Source of the DNA: Candidatus Poribacteria bacterium
GTDB lineage: Bacteria; Poribacteria; WGA-4E; WGA-3G
Direction: 5' to 3'
Assembly (NCBI GenBank): GCA_026702755.1
Contig: JAPPBX010000061.1
Coordinates: forward strand, 57,508-121,507
DNA length: 64,000 nt
This document shows, one piece after another, positions 6,980-16,171 of the stretch. The first letter of the stretch is position 1; the number at the start of each line of letters is the position of its first letter. The position numbers were made by a program, and so were the translations under genes. The notes beneath the pieces were generated by a model that was not told where the DNA came from, did no database searches, and worked only from the letters and a program-made list of their open reading frames with translations.

Positions 6980-9865
6980 ATGCAGAATAAGGAACCTTTC
7001 GTTCCGAATGTTATAGGGCTGAAAGCCCACATTACAAAAATAATTTTCTCAATTTTACTGTTAGGTATTCTCACACCTGCCTTCTCCCAAAACGAAGAGA
7101 CCCCGTCGTCTAAAATTACACTGCAACTGCTCCACGCAGCAGACATGGAGGGCGGCATTGAAGCACTCGAAAACGCGCCTCGCTTCTCATCGGTGCTGAA
7201 CGCACTCAAAACCGAGGTTGAAGATACAGTTATCATCGGTGCAGGAGATAGTTACATTCCCGGTCCATTTTTCGCAGCTGCCAATAACGGGAGCCTTCGT
7301 GAAGTCTTGGGAAGAGAAGGTTCAGGACGCGCCGATATTCTGATGCTCAACGCGATGGGTTTCATGGCAGGAGCACTCGGTAACCATGAATTTGACGCAG
7401 GCCCCGGTACACTTGCGAATTTGATTGCAGCAGATAGAGAATACGTTGGAACAGCATTCCCATTCTTGAGCGCGAACTTAGATTTTAGTATTGATAGTAA
7501 TCTCGCTTCCCTTGTTGTTGAACCGGGGCAGGAGGCGAGTAGCATTCCCAATAGTATCACTAAGAGCGTAATTATCACCACACTTTCCGGCGAAAAAGTC
7601 GGTGTTGTCGGTATGACAACGCCACAACTCGGCAGCCTTTCTGTCCCTGGGAAGGTCGGAATTGCCCCGACAGATCCGAACGATATGGCAGCACTGGCAG
7701 CTATCGTTCAAGAATCCGTTGACGCATTGACAGCAGCCGACATCAATAAGATTATTCTCACCGGACATCTCCAACAAATTAACCTTGATGAAGAAATCGC
7801 AATGCACGTCAAGGATATTGACATCATCATCGCTGGCGGTTCCAACACGCTTCTCGCAGATGAAACCGACAGACTCCATCCCGGCGATACTGCAGACCGC
7901 CCTTACCCAATTCTGACGCAATCCGCAACAGGCGAACCGATTGCTATTGTAGGGACAGACGGGAATTACCGATACGTTGGACGATTAGTCGTCGATTTTG
8001 ACGAAGCAGGGGTTTTAGTTCCAGAATCCATTGATGCTGCAGTCAGCGGTGCCTTCGTCACCGACGAACAAGGTGTTGTAGACACCGGTAACGCGGAACC
8101 TGCAGCACGCGTGGTCGAAATTACCGAAGCAGTACGGAACGTCGTGACGGCAAAGGACGGCAATATTTTCGGACAAACGAGTGTTTATCTGAACGGGAAC
8201 CGCGGTTCTATCCGCACAGAAGAAACCAACATCGGTAACCTAATCGCCGAGGCAAACCTTGCCGCAGGGAAGCGGGTTGACCCGAGCGTAGTTGTGTCTT
8301 TGAAAAATGGCGGAGGCATCCGCGCCCCAATTGGCGTGGCTGCCTATGGAGAATTGCTCCCACCGCCTGCGAATGCCTTGGTTGGTAAAGCGATAGGTCA
8401 GATTTCACAGATTGATATCGAAAATACACTCCGGTTCAACAACGGATTGACACTTTTGACCTTAACCGCAGCGGAACTGCTTGAAGTCATCGAACACACA
8501 GTCGCTGCCTCCGGTGGCGGTTCAACCCCCGGGCGTTTCCCGCAAATCGCAGGCATGGCGTTCAGCTTTAATACTTCACTGCCAGAAGGTTCAAGGGTTC
8601 AGTCTCTTGTCATTACCGACGTAGATGGAAACTTGATGGATACAATTGCCCAGAACGGTGAATTGGTCGGAGACGCAGATCGCACTTTCCGAATGGTCAC
8701 GATCACTTTCCTTGTTGACGGCGGCGATGACTATCCGTATGCTAATTTCCCGAATACGCATCGCGTTGATCTGACTGAAGTGATGACAGAGGAACAGTCG
8801 GGTGGAAAAGCGACCTTCGCTGATCCCGGTACAGAGCAAGATGCTCTTGCAGAATATCTCGCGGCGAACTTCTCCGAAACACCGTTTGCTATTGCGGATG
8901 TTGGTCCCGAAAACGATGAACGTATTCAGAATCTTGAATTCCGTGCCGACAGTCTGATGATGCCTGTGCCAAGTGAAAACGCTTATGATATAGCACTCAG
9001 CAAAGGTCTAAACATGATCAGTTTACCGCTGATGCCGGACAAACCTTACACAGCGCGTTCCTTTATGGAAAAAACCGGCGCGACCACTGTTATTGAACTC
9101 GATGCCGCTGCGCAACGGTTGATCGGATTTACAGCAAACTCAACTGGAAATGGATTCTCAATTGAAGGCGGGAAGGGTTATATTGTCAACGTCCCTACAC
9201 CGAAGGTCATCAGTTTCACAGGTAGTGCATGGAACAATACAGGACCGACAGCTGCAGCGGCACCTATGTTGCCATCAATCCCGAAAACGTGGGCATTTGT
9301 TCTTCGCGCGCAGCTTGAAGGCATCAGTGGCGTTACGCTCACTGTCTATAACGGGCACACCAGAGTCGCCGAGGCGGTTGATAGTAACAATTTTCATGCT
9401 ACTTGGGCAGATATAGACCGTCAGGCAGTTGTCTCTGTCGGGGACATACTGACGATCGAAGTCCGTGACACAATTGGAGATCTGATTCGCACACTCCAAC
9501 ACAAAATTAGTGCAACAGACATTCACCGAGCGTTCAGCGAACTGCGACTCACACCTGCTGACTTAATCCCGAAACGTACTGTATTACTTGCCAATTATCC
9601 GAACCCGTTCAACCCAGAAACGTGGTTACCGTATCAGTTGGCAAATGACGCTGAAGTCGAGATTCATATCTATTCATCAGCAGGACGACTCGTTCGGCAT
9701 TTGGACCTCGGATTCCAACAGGCGGGTTATTACATCGGGAAGTCGCGTGCTGCTTATTGGGATGGTCGTAATGACTTGGGTGAACAACTCGCTTCAGGCG
9801 TTTACTTCTACCAGTTGCGTACACCTGATTCATCAGCAACACGTAAGATGGTCATCAGGAAATAG
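6980..9865 (+). CDS. Secreted 5'-nucleotidase with C-terminal FlgD/T9SS-like domain
   Basis: A 961-residue protein. A signal peptide (about residues 18-35, ending LTPAFSQ) precedes a calcineurin-type metallophosphatase domain with LLHAADMEGG, GAGDSYIPG, ALGNHEFDAG and LTGHLQQ. A 5'-nucleotidase C-terminal domain follows with KNGGGIRAPI and FNNGLTLLTLTAAELLEVIEH. After a beta-rich linker, the last about 90 residues (NYPNPFNPETWLPYQL ... GEQLASGVYFYQLRTPD...KMVIRK) form a FlgD-Ig/T9SS type A-like domain expected to direct export or surface attachment. The role is probably scavenging phosphate and nucleosides from extracellular nucleotides. It is larger than stand-alone UshA-type enzymes because of the added C-terminal half. 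Confidence 0.9.
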   Translation: MQNKEPFVPNVIGLKAHITKIIFSILLLGILTPAFSQNEETPSSKITLQLLHAADMEGGIEALENAPRFSSVLNALKTEVEDTVIIGAGDSYIPGPFFAAANNGSLREVLGREGSGRADILMLNAMGFMAGALGNHEFDAGPGTLANLIAADREYVGTAFPFLSANLDFSIDSNLASLVVEPGQEASSIPNSITKSVIITTLSGEKVGVVGMTTPQLGSLSVPGKVGIAPTDPNDMAALAAIVQESVDALTAADINKIILTGHLQQINLDEEIAMHVKDIDIIIAGGSNTLLADETDRLHPGDTADRPYPILTQSATGEPIAIVGTDGNYRYVGRLVVDFDEAGVLVPESIDAAVSGAFVTDEQGVVDTGNAEPAARVVEITEAVRNVVTAKDGNIFGQTSVYLNGNRGSIRTEETNIGNLIAEANLAAGKRVDPSVVVSLKNGGGIRAPIGVAAYGELLPPPANALVGKAIGQISQIDIENTLRFNNGLTLLTLTAAELLEVIEHTVAASGGGSTPGRFPQIAGMAFSFNTSLPEGSRVQSLVITDVDGNLMDTIAQNGELVGDADRTFRMVTITFLVDGGDDYPYANFPNTHRVDLTEVMTEEQSGGKATFADPGTEQDALAEYLAANFSETPFAIADVGPENDERIQNLEFRADSLMMPVPSENAYDIALSKGLNMISLPLMPDKPYTARSFMEKTGATTVIELDAAAQRLIGFTANSTGNGFSIEGGKGYIVNVPTPKVISFTGSAWNNTGPTAAAAPMLPSIPKTWAFVLRAQLEGISGVTLTVYNGHTRVAEAVDSNNFHATWADIDRQAVVSVGDILTIEVRDTIGDLIRTLQHKISATDIHRAFSELRLTPADLIPKRTVLLANYPNPFNPETWLPYQLANDAEVEIHIYSSAGRLVRHLDLGFQQAGYYIGKSRAAYWDGRNDLGEQLASGVYFYQLRTPDSSATRKMVIRK

Positions 9866-9885
9866 TATCAAATTTACAACAAAAA

Positions 9886-9968
9886 TTGGAAAGTTGGAAG
9901 GTTGGAAGCGCGTTGTTTTTCCGGTTACAAGTAATGGGTGGCGGCCCCCCATCCTTCCACTCTTCCAA
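9886..9968. repeat. GGAAG-rich inverted repeat
   Basis: Arms at 9886-9905 (TTGGAAAGTTGGAAGGTTGG) and 9949-9968, the second being an imperfect reverse complement (about 16 of 20). It lies between the convergent nucleotidase and sulfatase genes. The same TTGGAAGG/GGAAG phrase recurs inside the MITE-like element at 37671-37791. It may also act as a bidirectional terminator. Confidence 0.5.
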
Positions 9969-9992
9969 CAGTATTCTTTTCTTTCCCTGCTT

Positions 9993-11405
9993 TCACTTAT
10001 TAGGCGGCTTTCGCCATTGTCCCTCAGTGACTTGATCTATCAGGATACGGGCTTTTTGACTCGTCCGAACCTGCTTTTCGATCTCAATTGGATCCCACTC
10101 TGCCAATAGTTGTGCCTCAAGTTCTTGGCAAATCGCTTGATATGCTTCGTCATTGGCGAGATTCCGAAATTCACCCGGATCCTCGGAGATGTCGTAAAGT
10201 TCCGGTGGATCACCGAGGCTATAGTTGTATTTATACCGTCCCTTCCGCACCATCGCCATCGGTCGCTCAACCCCGTGCGCGAGGTATTCGGAGAACGCGA
10301 AATCTTTCCAGTCCCTTCTGGCGCGCTGCATCAAAGGCAACAGACTATCCCCATCAAGTTGATGCACAGGCTGCGCGCCTGCAATATCAACAAGCGTTGC
10401 CGTTAAATCCACAAGCGAAACGACTTCATCAATCTGTCTTCCGGCAGACATCTCGTCAGGGAACATAATCTGCAGCGGGACGCGAGCGGATGCCTCATAG
10501 AAATTTGACTTGCGCCACATGCCGTGCTCACCGTTCATCTCGCCGTGGTCGCTGGTATAGATGACAATAGTATTTTCCGACTGTCCGGTCTCCTCAAGCG
10601 TCTTGAGCAAGTTGCCAATCTTCTCGTCGAGGTAGGTAATCAACCCATAATAACCCGCCCTCCCACGACGGACAAGTTCCTCTGGAAAATCAACACAACC
10701 GAACATACGCCGCATCCGTTGATAGACAGGATGCTGGTTTTCGAGGTGTCCCTCTGGAATGTCTGGGAGATCAATTTCGTCAAGCGGGTAGAGGTCCCAA
10801 AATCGTTGGGGCACGATGAGTGGAAAATGCGGTGCGATAAACGAGACATTGAGTGCCCACGGTTGTTCTTGTCGTGCCGGATCTCGGAGATATGTCAAAG
10901 CCTCTGCCTCCGCGAGGTCATCAACTTCGATTTCCTCAGTTGTGCCCGGGCGTGCCTGTGCAAGACCTTGCCATGGACGGGGTGCAGGCGGTGTGCCGTT
11001 ATCCCAATCCGTAAGTCCATGCTGTCGTTCTGCATGAAGATCCCGAGCGAGTTGGGCGCGAAATCCGTGGAACTGATCCATGCCACCGAAATGCTGTTTT
11101 CCAGAAAGCACAACATCATAGCCTACCGAGCGTAGGAGGTGAGCCCATGTAACGGCATCTGGACGCAGGGGTGCAGCGTTGTCCCACGCCCCGATTTTGT
11201 GGATATACCGACCTGTCATAAACGACATCCGAGACGGCATACAGAGCGGTGAATTGCAGTAAGCGTTTGCGAAAGTGGCACCGTCTTCAGCGAGCCTGTC
11301 CATGTGCGGCGTTTGAATAAGTGGGTGTCCGTAGGGACCGCTGTACATCGGTGCGTGTTCGTCGGACATGATGATCAGGAGATTGGGGTGTTCTTTTGCT
11401 GGCAT
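9993..11405 (-). CDS. Sulfatase (S1 family), CMPSR active site
   Basis: About 470 residues from MPAKEHPNLLIIMSDEH. The formylglycine site is canonical: NSPLCMPSRMSFMTGRY near residue 60. Further conserved blocks are DVVLSGKQHFGG and VIYTSDHGEMNGEHGMWRKSNFYE near residue 300, then RVPLQI. It should hydrolyse organic sulfate esters. It is shorter at the C-terminus than many choline-sulfatase-like enzymes but complete. The nearest match by feel is a choline-sulfatase/arylsulfatase-like S1 enzyme; the substrate cannot be determined. No signal peptide is evident. It converges on the secreted nucleotidase. Confidence 0.92.
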   Translation of the reverse strand: MPAKEHPNLLIIMSDEHAPMYSGPYGHPLIQTPHMDRLAEDGATFANAYCNSPLCMPSRMSFMTGRYIHKIGAWDNAAPLRPDAVTWAHLLRSVGYDVVLSGKQHFGGMDQFHGFRAQLARDLHAERQHGLTDWDNGTPPAPRPWQGLAQARPGTTEEIEVDDLAEAEALTYLRDPARQEQPWALNVSFIAPHFPLIVPQRFWDLYPLDEIDLPDIPEGHLENQHPVYQRMRRMFGCVDFPEELVRRGRAGYYGLITYLDEKIGNLLKTLEETGQSENTIVIYTSDHGEMNGEHGMWRKSNFYEASARVPLQIMFPDEMSAGRQIDEVVSLVDLTATLVDIAGAQPVHQLDGDSLLPLMQRARRDWKDFAFSEYLAHGVERPMAMVRKGRYKYNYSLGDPPELYDISEDPGEFRNLANDEAYQAICQELEAQLLAEWDPIEIEKQVRTSQKARILIDQVTEGQWRKPPNK

Positions 11406-11472
11406 GGTACTTCTAAATTTCAGAGTATTCAGAGTAAACAAGAAAAAACAAAACTAAATATCCGTTATGTCC

Positions 11473-12894
11473 TTATGCCTGTAACCCAAATTGCGGATCA
11501 AGAGACGGTTGGGTAGTGTTTAATTCCGCTTTGTCAATGGCGCGGGTTTTCTGTATTTGGTGAGTTGAAGGGCGTGTTTCCTGTTCTGGGAACATAGCCG
11601 TGATGTCCTTAAATAATGGAAGCTCAACTCCACAAGGAGGCTGGAATTGTTGTCTGTCCCCGGGGGTGGTCGAGATTTGCTCCTGCCCTGTCAACATTGC
11701 GGCGATATCTTCCGGTAACTTGACATCATTTCGCTCCTCAAAGTCCCCTATGCTATCGTAACCTTTACGAAACAAGATGGAAATATCTAGCCCTTTGTCT
11801 TTCGCAGTTGTCAGATCTTCTCGTGCTTTCTCCCATTCCTGTTGGTATAACCAAGTCCTAGCGCGGGTGTAATAGACTTGAACATAATCGGGTTTTAATC
11901 CTATTGCTTTTGCATAGTCTGCAAGAGCCAGGTCAGAATTACCCTTTAGGAAATAAGCAAAACCGCGAAAGTGATAGGTGTGGGCCTCATCCGGATTTAG
12001 TTCTATTGCCTTATTATAATTTGTAAGAGCCGAGTCAAAATCACTTTGGAGAGAGTAAACATCACCGATTCTGCGATAGGGATAGGCATTGTTGGGAGAC
12101 AGTTTAATCGCTTTAGTGTAGTTCACGATGGCCGAATCAAACTGGTGTTTGCCGATGTAGGCGTTGCCAAGATCAATGTAAGCACCAGTATGTTCAGGTT
12201 CAAGTTCTATCGCCTTGGTATAGTCTATAATTGCCCTGTCGAATTCGCGTTTCAGACCGTAAACGTGACCACGACTATAATAGAACCCAGCGTGACGGGG
12301 TTCAAGACATATTGCCTTATTGAAGTCTAAAATGGCAAAATCAAGTTCCTCTCTAATTGCATAAGCAGTCCCGCGACCGTAATAGGCTTCAGCAAACTGA
12401 AGGTTCCGCCTTATCGCACTATTATAGTCTTCAATAGCAATGTCAATTTCACCGATGTTAGCGTAAGCGATACCGCGCTTAACATAAGCTTCAGCGTAAT
12501 CCGGTTCCAGTTTTATCGCAGTGTTATAGTCTTCAATTGCAAGTGCGATCTCCTCTTTGGCAACATAAGCGTTGCCGCGATGGTAATATGCTTCAGGATA
12601 GTCCCAATCGTAGCTGCGGCTCCTATGTATCGCGGTGGTAAAATCTTTAATTGCCTTGTCAATTTCACCTTTAGCCACATAAACGATCCCCCGGCCGCAA
12701 TATGCTTCATGAGGTCTTCGAGTGAGACTTGCTGCTTCAGTATAGTCCGCAATCGCCAGATCATACTTGCCCATTTTCCGGTAAACTTCCCCGCGGTGGA
12801 GGTATGCTTTGACAAAATTAGGGCTTCGTTCAATGGCTTTACTAAAGTGTTTGATAGCCTTTTCATAGTGTGCCAATTTCTTCTGGATCGCCAT
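11473..12894 (-). CDS. Tetratricopeptide repeat protein
   Basis: A 473-residue protein made of about ten consecutive 34-residue TPR units from residue 8 to about 350 (consensus A-YY-RG-AY--K-E-D-AI-DY-KAI-LEP), then a low-complexity tail (residues 400-473). There is no signal peptide, so it is probably a cytoplasmic scaffold. Its start lies inside the end of the FRG-domain gene (32-nt overlap), so the two are almost certainly translated together and may interact. The repeats are very alike, consistent with expansion by internal duplication. No enzymatic domain is visible. Confidence 0.85.
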   Translation of the reverse strand: MAIQKKLAHYEKAIKHFSKAIERSPNFVKAYLHRGEVYRKMGKYDLAIADYTEAASLTRRPHEAYCGRGIVYVAKGEIDKAIKDFTTAIHRSRSYDWDYPEAYYHRGNAYVAKEEIALAIEDYNTAIKLEPDYAEAYVKRGIAYANIGEIDIAIEDYNSAIRRNLQFAEAYYGRGTAYAIREELDFAILDFNKAICLEPRHAGFYYSRGHVYGLKREFDRAIIDYTKAIELEPEHTGAYIDLGNAYIGKHQFDSAIVNYTKAIKLSPNNAYPYRRIGDVYSLQSDFDSALTNYNKAIELNPDEAHTYHFRGFAYFLKGNSDLALADYAKAIGLKPDYVQVYYTRARTWLYQQEWEKAREDLTTAKDKGLDISILFRKGYDSIGDFEERNDVKLPEDIAAMLTGQEQISTTPGDRQQFQPPCGVELPLFKDITAMFPEQETRPSTHQIQKTRAIDKAELNTTQPSLDPQFGLQA

Positions 12895-13606
12895 TTTCTG
12901 AATCTCCTTTTTGTACCTCGGTTGATCCGGTATAAAAATCTACGTAAGTCTCTAAATGGATATCTTGATTTTTAATAAATCCATGCAGGTCATTGTAGAC
13001 CGTTTCGGCGGAGACACCGTGATACCTCTCCAGATGTTTACGTATCAGTATTTTGAGGTCCGCAGGAATATTGATAACATCGTCCTCGTTAGGAAGAATA
13101 AAGCCATCAGGGTGTCTAACAAATACACTCTTCTGGGCAATAACCCGATTTATCGGTTCATAAGGTTCTGCGATGTAGGGATCTATTAGTTCTTTTTCTT
13201 GCAAGATGATCCTGCCATTTTCGCCAAGGGACTCTTCACGGTCACAAACCATAAAGAGAGCAATGAGATAATCCGTTGTGAAATCTATGAGGTTGGTCTT
13301 ACCACCGTAGTGTTGGATTTCAGCGAGGATCTCAAAATCTTGAACTGTTTTTCGGAAAAACCTTCTTGCCGCGCTCAACATCGCTTCCTGAACCACCTCT
13401 ATATCAAAGTGCTCTGCTTCAACATCAAAGTCCTCACGTTCAAGGAAATCTCGATAAAGTTTTGAGGAGACCTTTCCATTATAAGGGTCTCCCTGATAAT
13501 GTTCAGGTTCACCGCGGTAAAGATATTCTCCAGTGTCCGCTTTTTGTTCTATTTTTCGGAGTATTTCATCAATCGTACTTGGCTCGTTTTGGTTTTCTTT
13601 GTCCAT
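12863..13606 (-). CDS. FRG domain protein
   Basis: 247 residues. The N-terminal region has EYLYRGEPEHY (about residues 32-42), the FRG-type motif with Tyr replacing Phe. It is followed by LAEIQHYGGKTNLIDFTTDYLIALFMVCD near residues 95-123, the second hallmark of FRG domains (Q-H-x-G-x-x-T-x-L-x-D-x-T). The biochemical function of FRG domains is not settled; they are frequent in mobile or defence-associated loci. Overlap with the downstream TPR gene suggests a two-protein module. The C-terminus ends in a charged stretch with no other domain. Confidence 0.8.
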   Translation of the reverse strand: MDKENQNEPSTIDEILRKIEQKADTGEYLYRGEPEHYQGDPYNGKVSSKLYRDFLEREDFDVEAEHFDIEVVQEAMLSAARRFFRKTVQDFEILAEIQHYGGKTNLIDFTTDYLIALFMVCDREESLGENGRIILQEKELIDPYIAEPYEPINRVIAQKSVFVRHPDGFILPNEDDVINIPADLKILIRKHLERYHGVSAETVYNDLHGFIKNQDIHLETYVDFYTGSTEVQKGDSENGDPEEIGTL

Positions 13607-13722
13607 TCACTTTCCTTTACAATCACGATGCTGCCTAAAAGGATAACATGTTTTGTGAAGGATGTCAACCGAATTTAATTCGAGCAAAATCGGCGTTACA
13701 AACCCCTCCTACAGCATTATCC

Positions 13723-13751
13723 TTGAATTAATCCCTTTAAAGTGCTATGCT
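13723..13751 (+). promoter_or_regulatory. Candidate sigma70 promoter of the third sulfatase
   Basis: -35 TTGAAT (13723-13728), a 17-base spacer, -10 TATGCT (13746-13751). It is about 36 bases before the sulfatase start at 13788 and in the right orientation. Confidence 0.5.
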
Positions 13752-13787
13752 GATTTCCATCAATAAATAGAATACAAAGGAAACAGT

Positions 13788-15302
13788 ATGGGAACTGAAA
13801 CCAGACCTAATATCTTACTCATCACCAGCGATCAGCAGCATTGGAACACCTTGGGCTGCCTCAATCCAGAAATACAAACACCGTATTTAGATACATTGGC
13901 ACAACAAGGGACACTCTTCAATAGAGCCTACTGTCCGAATCCTACCTGCACGCCGACGCGCGCATCTATTATCACGGGGAAGTATCCGAGTCAACACGGT
14001 GCCTGGTCCCTCGGCACAAAACTCTCCGAAGATGAACACACCGTCGGTGAAGACTTCACAGACGCAGACTACCGGACCGCTCTCGTCGGAAAAGCACATT
14101 TCCAACCACTCCACGGCACCGAGGAATTCCCGTCCCTCGAATCCTACCCGATCCTCCAAGACTTGGACTTTTGGCGGAGTTTTAACGAACCCTTTTACGG
14201 GTTTGAACACGTTGAATTGGCGCGCAATCATGCCGACGAAGCACACGTCGGACAACATTATGCCATCTGGATGGAAGAGAACGGTTGCACCAATTGGCGA
14301 GATTATTTTGCGCCGCCGACAGGGAACGCCCGTGGGCAATACCGAAAGTGGCCCATCCCGGAGGAATACCATTACGATACATGGATTGCGGAATGTACCA
14401 ACGCACTCATGGAAGCATATCAACAGAACGGTGAGAACTTCTTCCTCTGGGCGAGTTTCTTCGATCCGCATCCAAAATATCTTGTGCCGGAACCGTGGGA
14501 TACGATGTATGATCCGGCAGAATTGACGGTGCCTTCTGTGACCGAAGGGGAGCATGATAACAATCCGCCACACTTCCAACTAACACAACAACAAAAGCCA
14601 GATTTCTCGGCTTGGCGTGAAAGTGGAAAGGGTGTACACGGCTTCAACTCCCATCTACGCGATCGAGATGAACTCGCCAAAGACATCGCTGTCTACTACG
14701 GTATGGTGAGCCTGATGGATAAATACATCGGGAAAATCTTAGCAAAACTCGACGAACTGGGGCTAGCAGATAATACACTGGTTGTGTTCACATCCGACCA
14801 TGGGCATTTTTACGGACAACACGGTCTCGTTGCAAAAGGCGCGTTCCACTACGAGGATGTCATCCGAGTGCCGTTCATCGTCCGGTATCCCGGCGTTGTG
14901 CCTGCGGGGAAACAATCAGAAGCATTACAGACGTTGGTAGATTTAGCACCCACGTTCCTGAGTGCCACCGGTATCGACATCCCACGTCCGATGACGGGTG
15001 TAGATCAGATGCCGGTTTGGTCAGGACAAGCAGAACAAGCACGCGACCATATCATCGTTGAAAACCGTCATGAACCGACAACTGTACACGTCAAAACCTA
15101 CGTTGACGATCGTTATAAACTGACTGTCTATTACAACCGAGACTACGGGGAGTTGTTTGACCTGAAAGAAGATCCTGGAGAAATCAAGAATCTGTGGAAT
15201 TCAACTGAGCATGCGAACCTGAAGGCAGATTTGATTATGAAGTTATTATTCGCAGAGATGGGAAAGGAGCCGTTGTGGATGCCGCGGACTTCAGGAGCAT
15301 AA
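13788..15302 (+). CDS. Sulfatase (S1 family), CTPTR active site
   Basis: 504 residues beginning MGTETRPNILLITSDQQHWNTLGC, where the DQ pair is an N-terminal metal ligand. The formylglycine site is NPTCTPTRASIITGKYPSQHG near residue 50. VFTSDHGHFYGQHGLVAKGAFHYED near residue 330 and RVPFIVRYPG follow, all typical of S1 sulfatases. It is expected to remove sulfate esters. It stands alone on the plus strand and converges with a PhyH gene (8 bases between stops). Sequence and motif variant differ from the other two sulfatases, so this is an assembly of distinct subfamilies rather than a recent duplication. Confidence 0.93.
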   Translation: MGTETRPNILLITSDQQHWNTLGCLNPEIQTPYLDTLAQQGTLFNRAYCPNPTCTPTRASIITGKYPSQHGAWSLGTKLSEDEHTVGEDFTDADYRTALVGKAHFQPLHGTEEFPSLESYPILQDLDFWRSFNEPFYGFEHVELARNHADEAHVGQHYAIWMEENGCTNWRDYFAPPTGNARGQYRKWPIPEEYHYDTWIAECTNALMEAYQQNGENFFLWASFFDPHPKYLVPEPWDTMYDPAELTVPSVTEGEHDNNPPHFQLTQQQKPDFSAWRESGKGVHGFNSHLRDRDELAKDIAVYYGMVSLMDKYIGKILAKLDELGLADNTLVVFTSDHGHFYGQHGLVAKGAFHYEDVIRVPFIVRYPGVVPAGKQSEALQTLVDLAPTFLSATGIDIPRPMTGVDQMPVWSGQAEQARDHIIVENRHEPTTVHVKTYVDDRYKLTVYYNRDYGELFDLKEDPGEIKNLWNSTEHANLKADLIMKLLFAEMGKEPLWMPRTSGA

Positions 15303-15310
15303 ACGGTAAA

Positions 15311-16129
15311 TCAATACCGTCGTTTCCAGTGCCAACTGTCACTTCCTGAAATGAGCGGACGGATGTCTTCTGGTAACGTCTCAATAAATTCAGGACTGAC
15401 TTCGTTGCCGGGCCATTCTCGCACCATCGGTGGTGTATAACCGGAGATAAGGATAACGCGCTCCTTGTCGCTGCGGATAGCAGTGGTACTGTGAATCAAC
15501 GCTTCAGCAAAAAGCAGCACGGAACCCGCTGACGCTTCAACTTGGTAGATGAGTTTGTCATCAGAGAGTGCCGCTTCAATCATCTCGTTATGATTCCACG
15601 TTAAGCGGTGGCTGCCCGGTATGACGCACGTTCCACCATCATCGGGACCAACATCGGTAAGGTATGCGAGCGTCTTCACAAAGATGCAGTGGAACTTGTT
15701 TTGCTCCATGTATGTGCCCCATCCGTGTTGCGTTCCGCGATGGAAACCGGTTGGGTTATAGCGGCGTTTGTGGAGTTCGCCTAATTCTGTCTCAGGGTTA
15801 CGACTATTGATGATCGCTTCGGTTTCCTCAAGGCGTACTGCACCTCCCACCACCTCTTCAACCAACGGCACGAGTTTTGGATGCGCGGCGTATTCCAGTA
15901 ACGCTGGATCATACTCAACGAGATTGCCGAAAAGCACATGGTGTTCGCTCCGCCCACGAGCATAGACGTGTTTGGCATCCAGATCCTCATCGGCGTTCAT
16001 CCTGTAGAGCGCACCCTTCATGCGTTGAATTTCATCGTTGTTTAGAACATTCTCTAATAACACAAAACCGTAGATGTCGAAATGTAGCCGTTGTGCTGGT
16101 GTCAGGCAAATCGTTTCGTTGTTTTTCAC
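15311..16129 (-). CDS. Phytanoyl-CoA dioxygenase (PhyH) family protein
   Basis: A 272-residue Fe(II)/2-oxoglutarate-dependent oxygenase of the PhyH family. It opens with LHFDIYGFVLLENVLNNDEIQRMK, the usual PhyH entry. Candidate metal ligands are the His in GFHRGTQHGWG and the later His in LIHSTTAIRSDKERVILISGYTPP, whose Arg would bind 2-oxoglutarate; DGGTCVIPGSHR is the conserved turn. The substrate is unknown and the family is very diverse. The start is a GTG preceded by GGAGGTGAGAA. It is close to another PhyH gene on the same strand (16948), separated by the LamG-like gene. Confidence 0.87.
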   Translation of the reverse strand: MKNNETICLTPAQRLHFDIYGFVLLENVLNNDEIQRMKGALYRMNADEDLDAKHVYARGRSEHHVLFGNLVEYDPALLEYAAHPKLVPLVEEVVGGAVRLEETEAIINSRNPETELGELHKRRYNPTGFHRGTQHGWGTYMEQNKFHCIFVKTLAYLTDVGPDDGGTCVIPGSHRLTWNHNEMIEAALSDDKLIYQVEASAGSVLLFAEALIHSTTAIRSDKERVILISGYTPPMVREWPGNEVSPEFIETLPEDIRPLISGSDSWHWKRRY

Positions 16130-16171
16130 TTCTCACCTCCAAGATATATCCAAAACTTAAGGGGACCTCTC

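Noticed and set aside
13887..14579. 230-codon open frame opposite the third sulfatase
   Set aside because: Antisense to a sulfatase with all active-site motifs; no start signal or family similarity.
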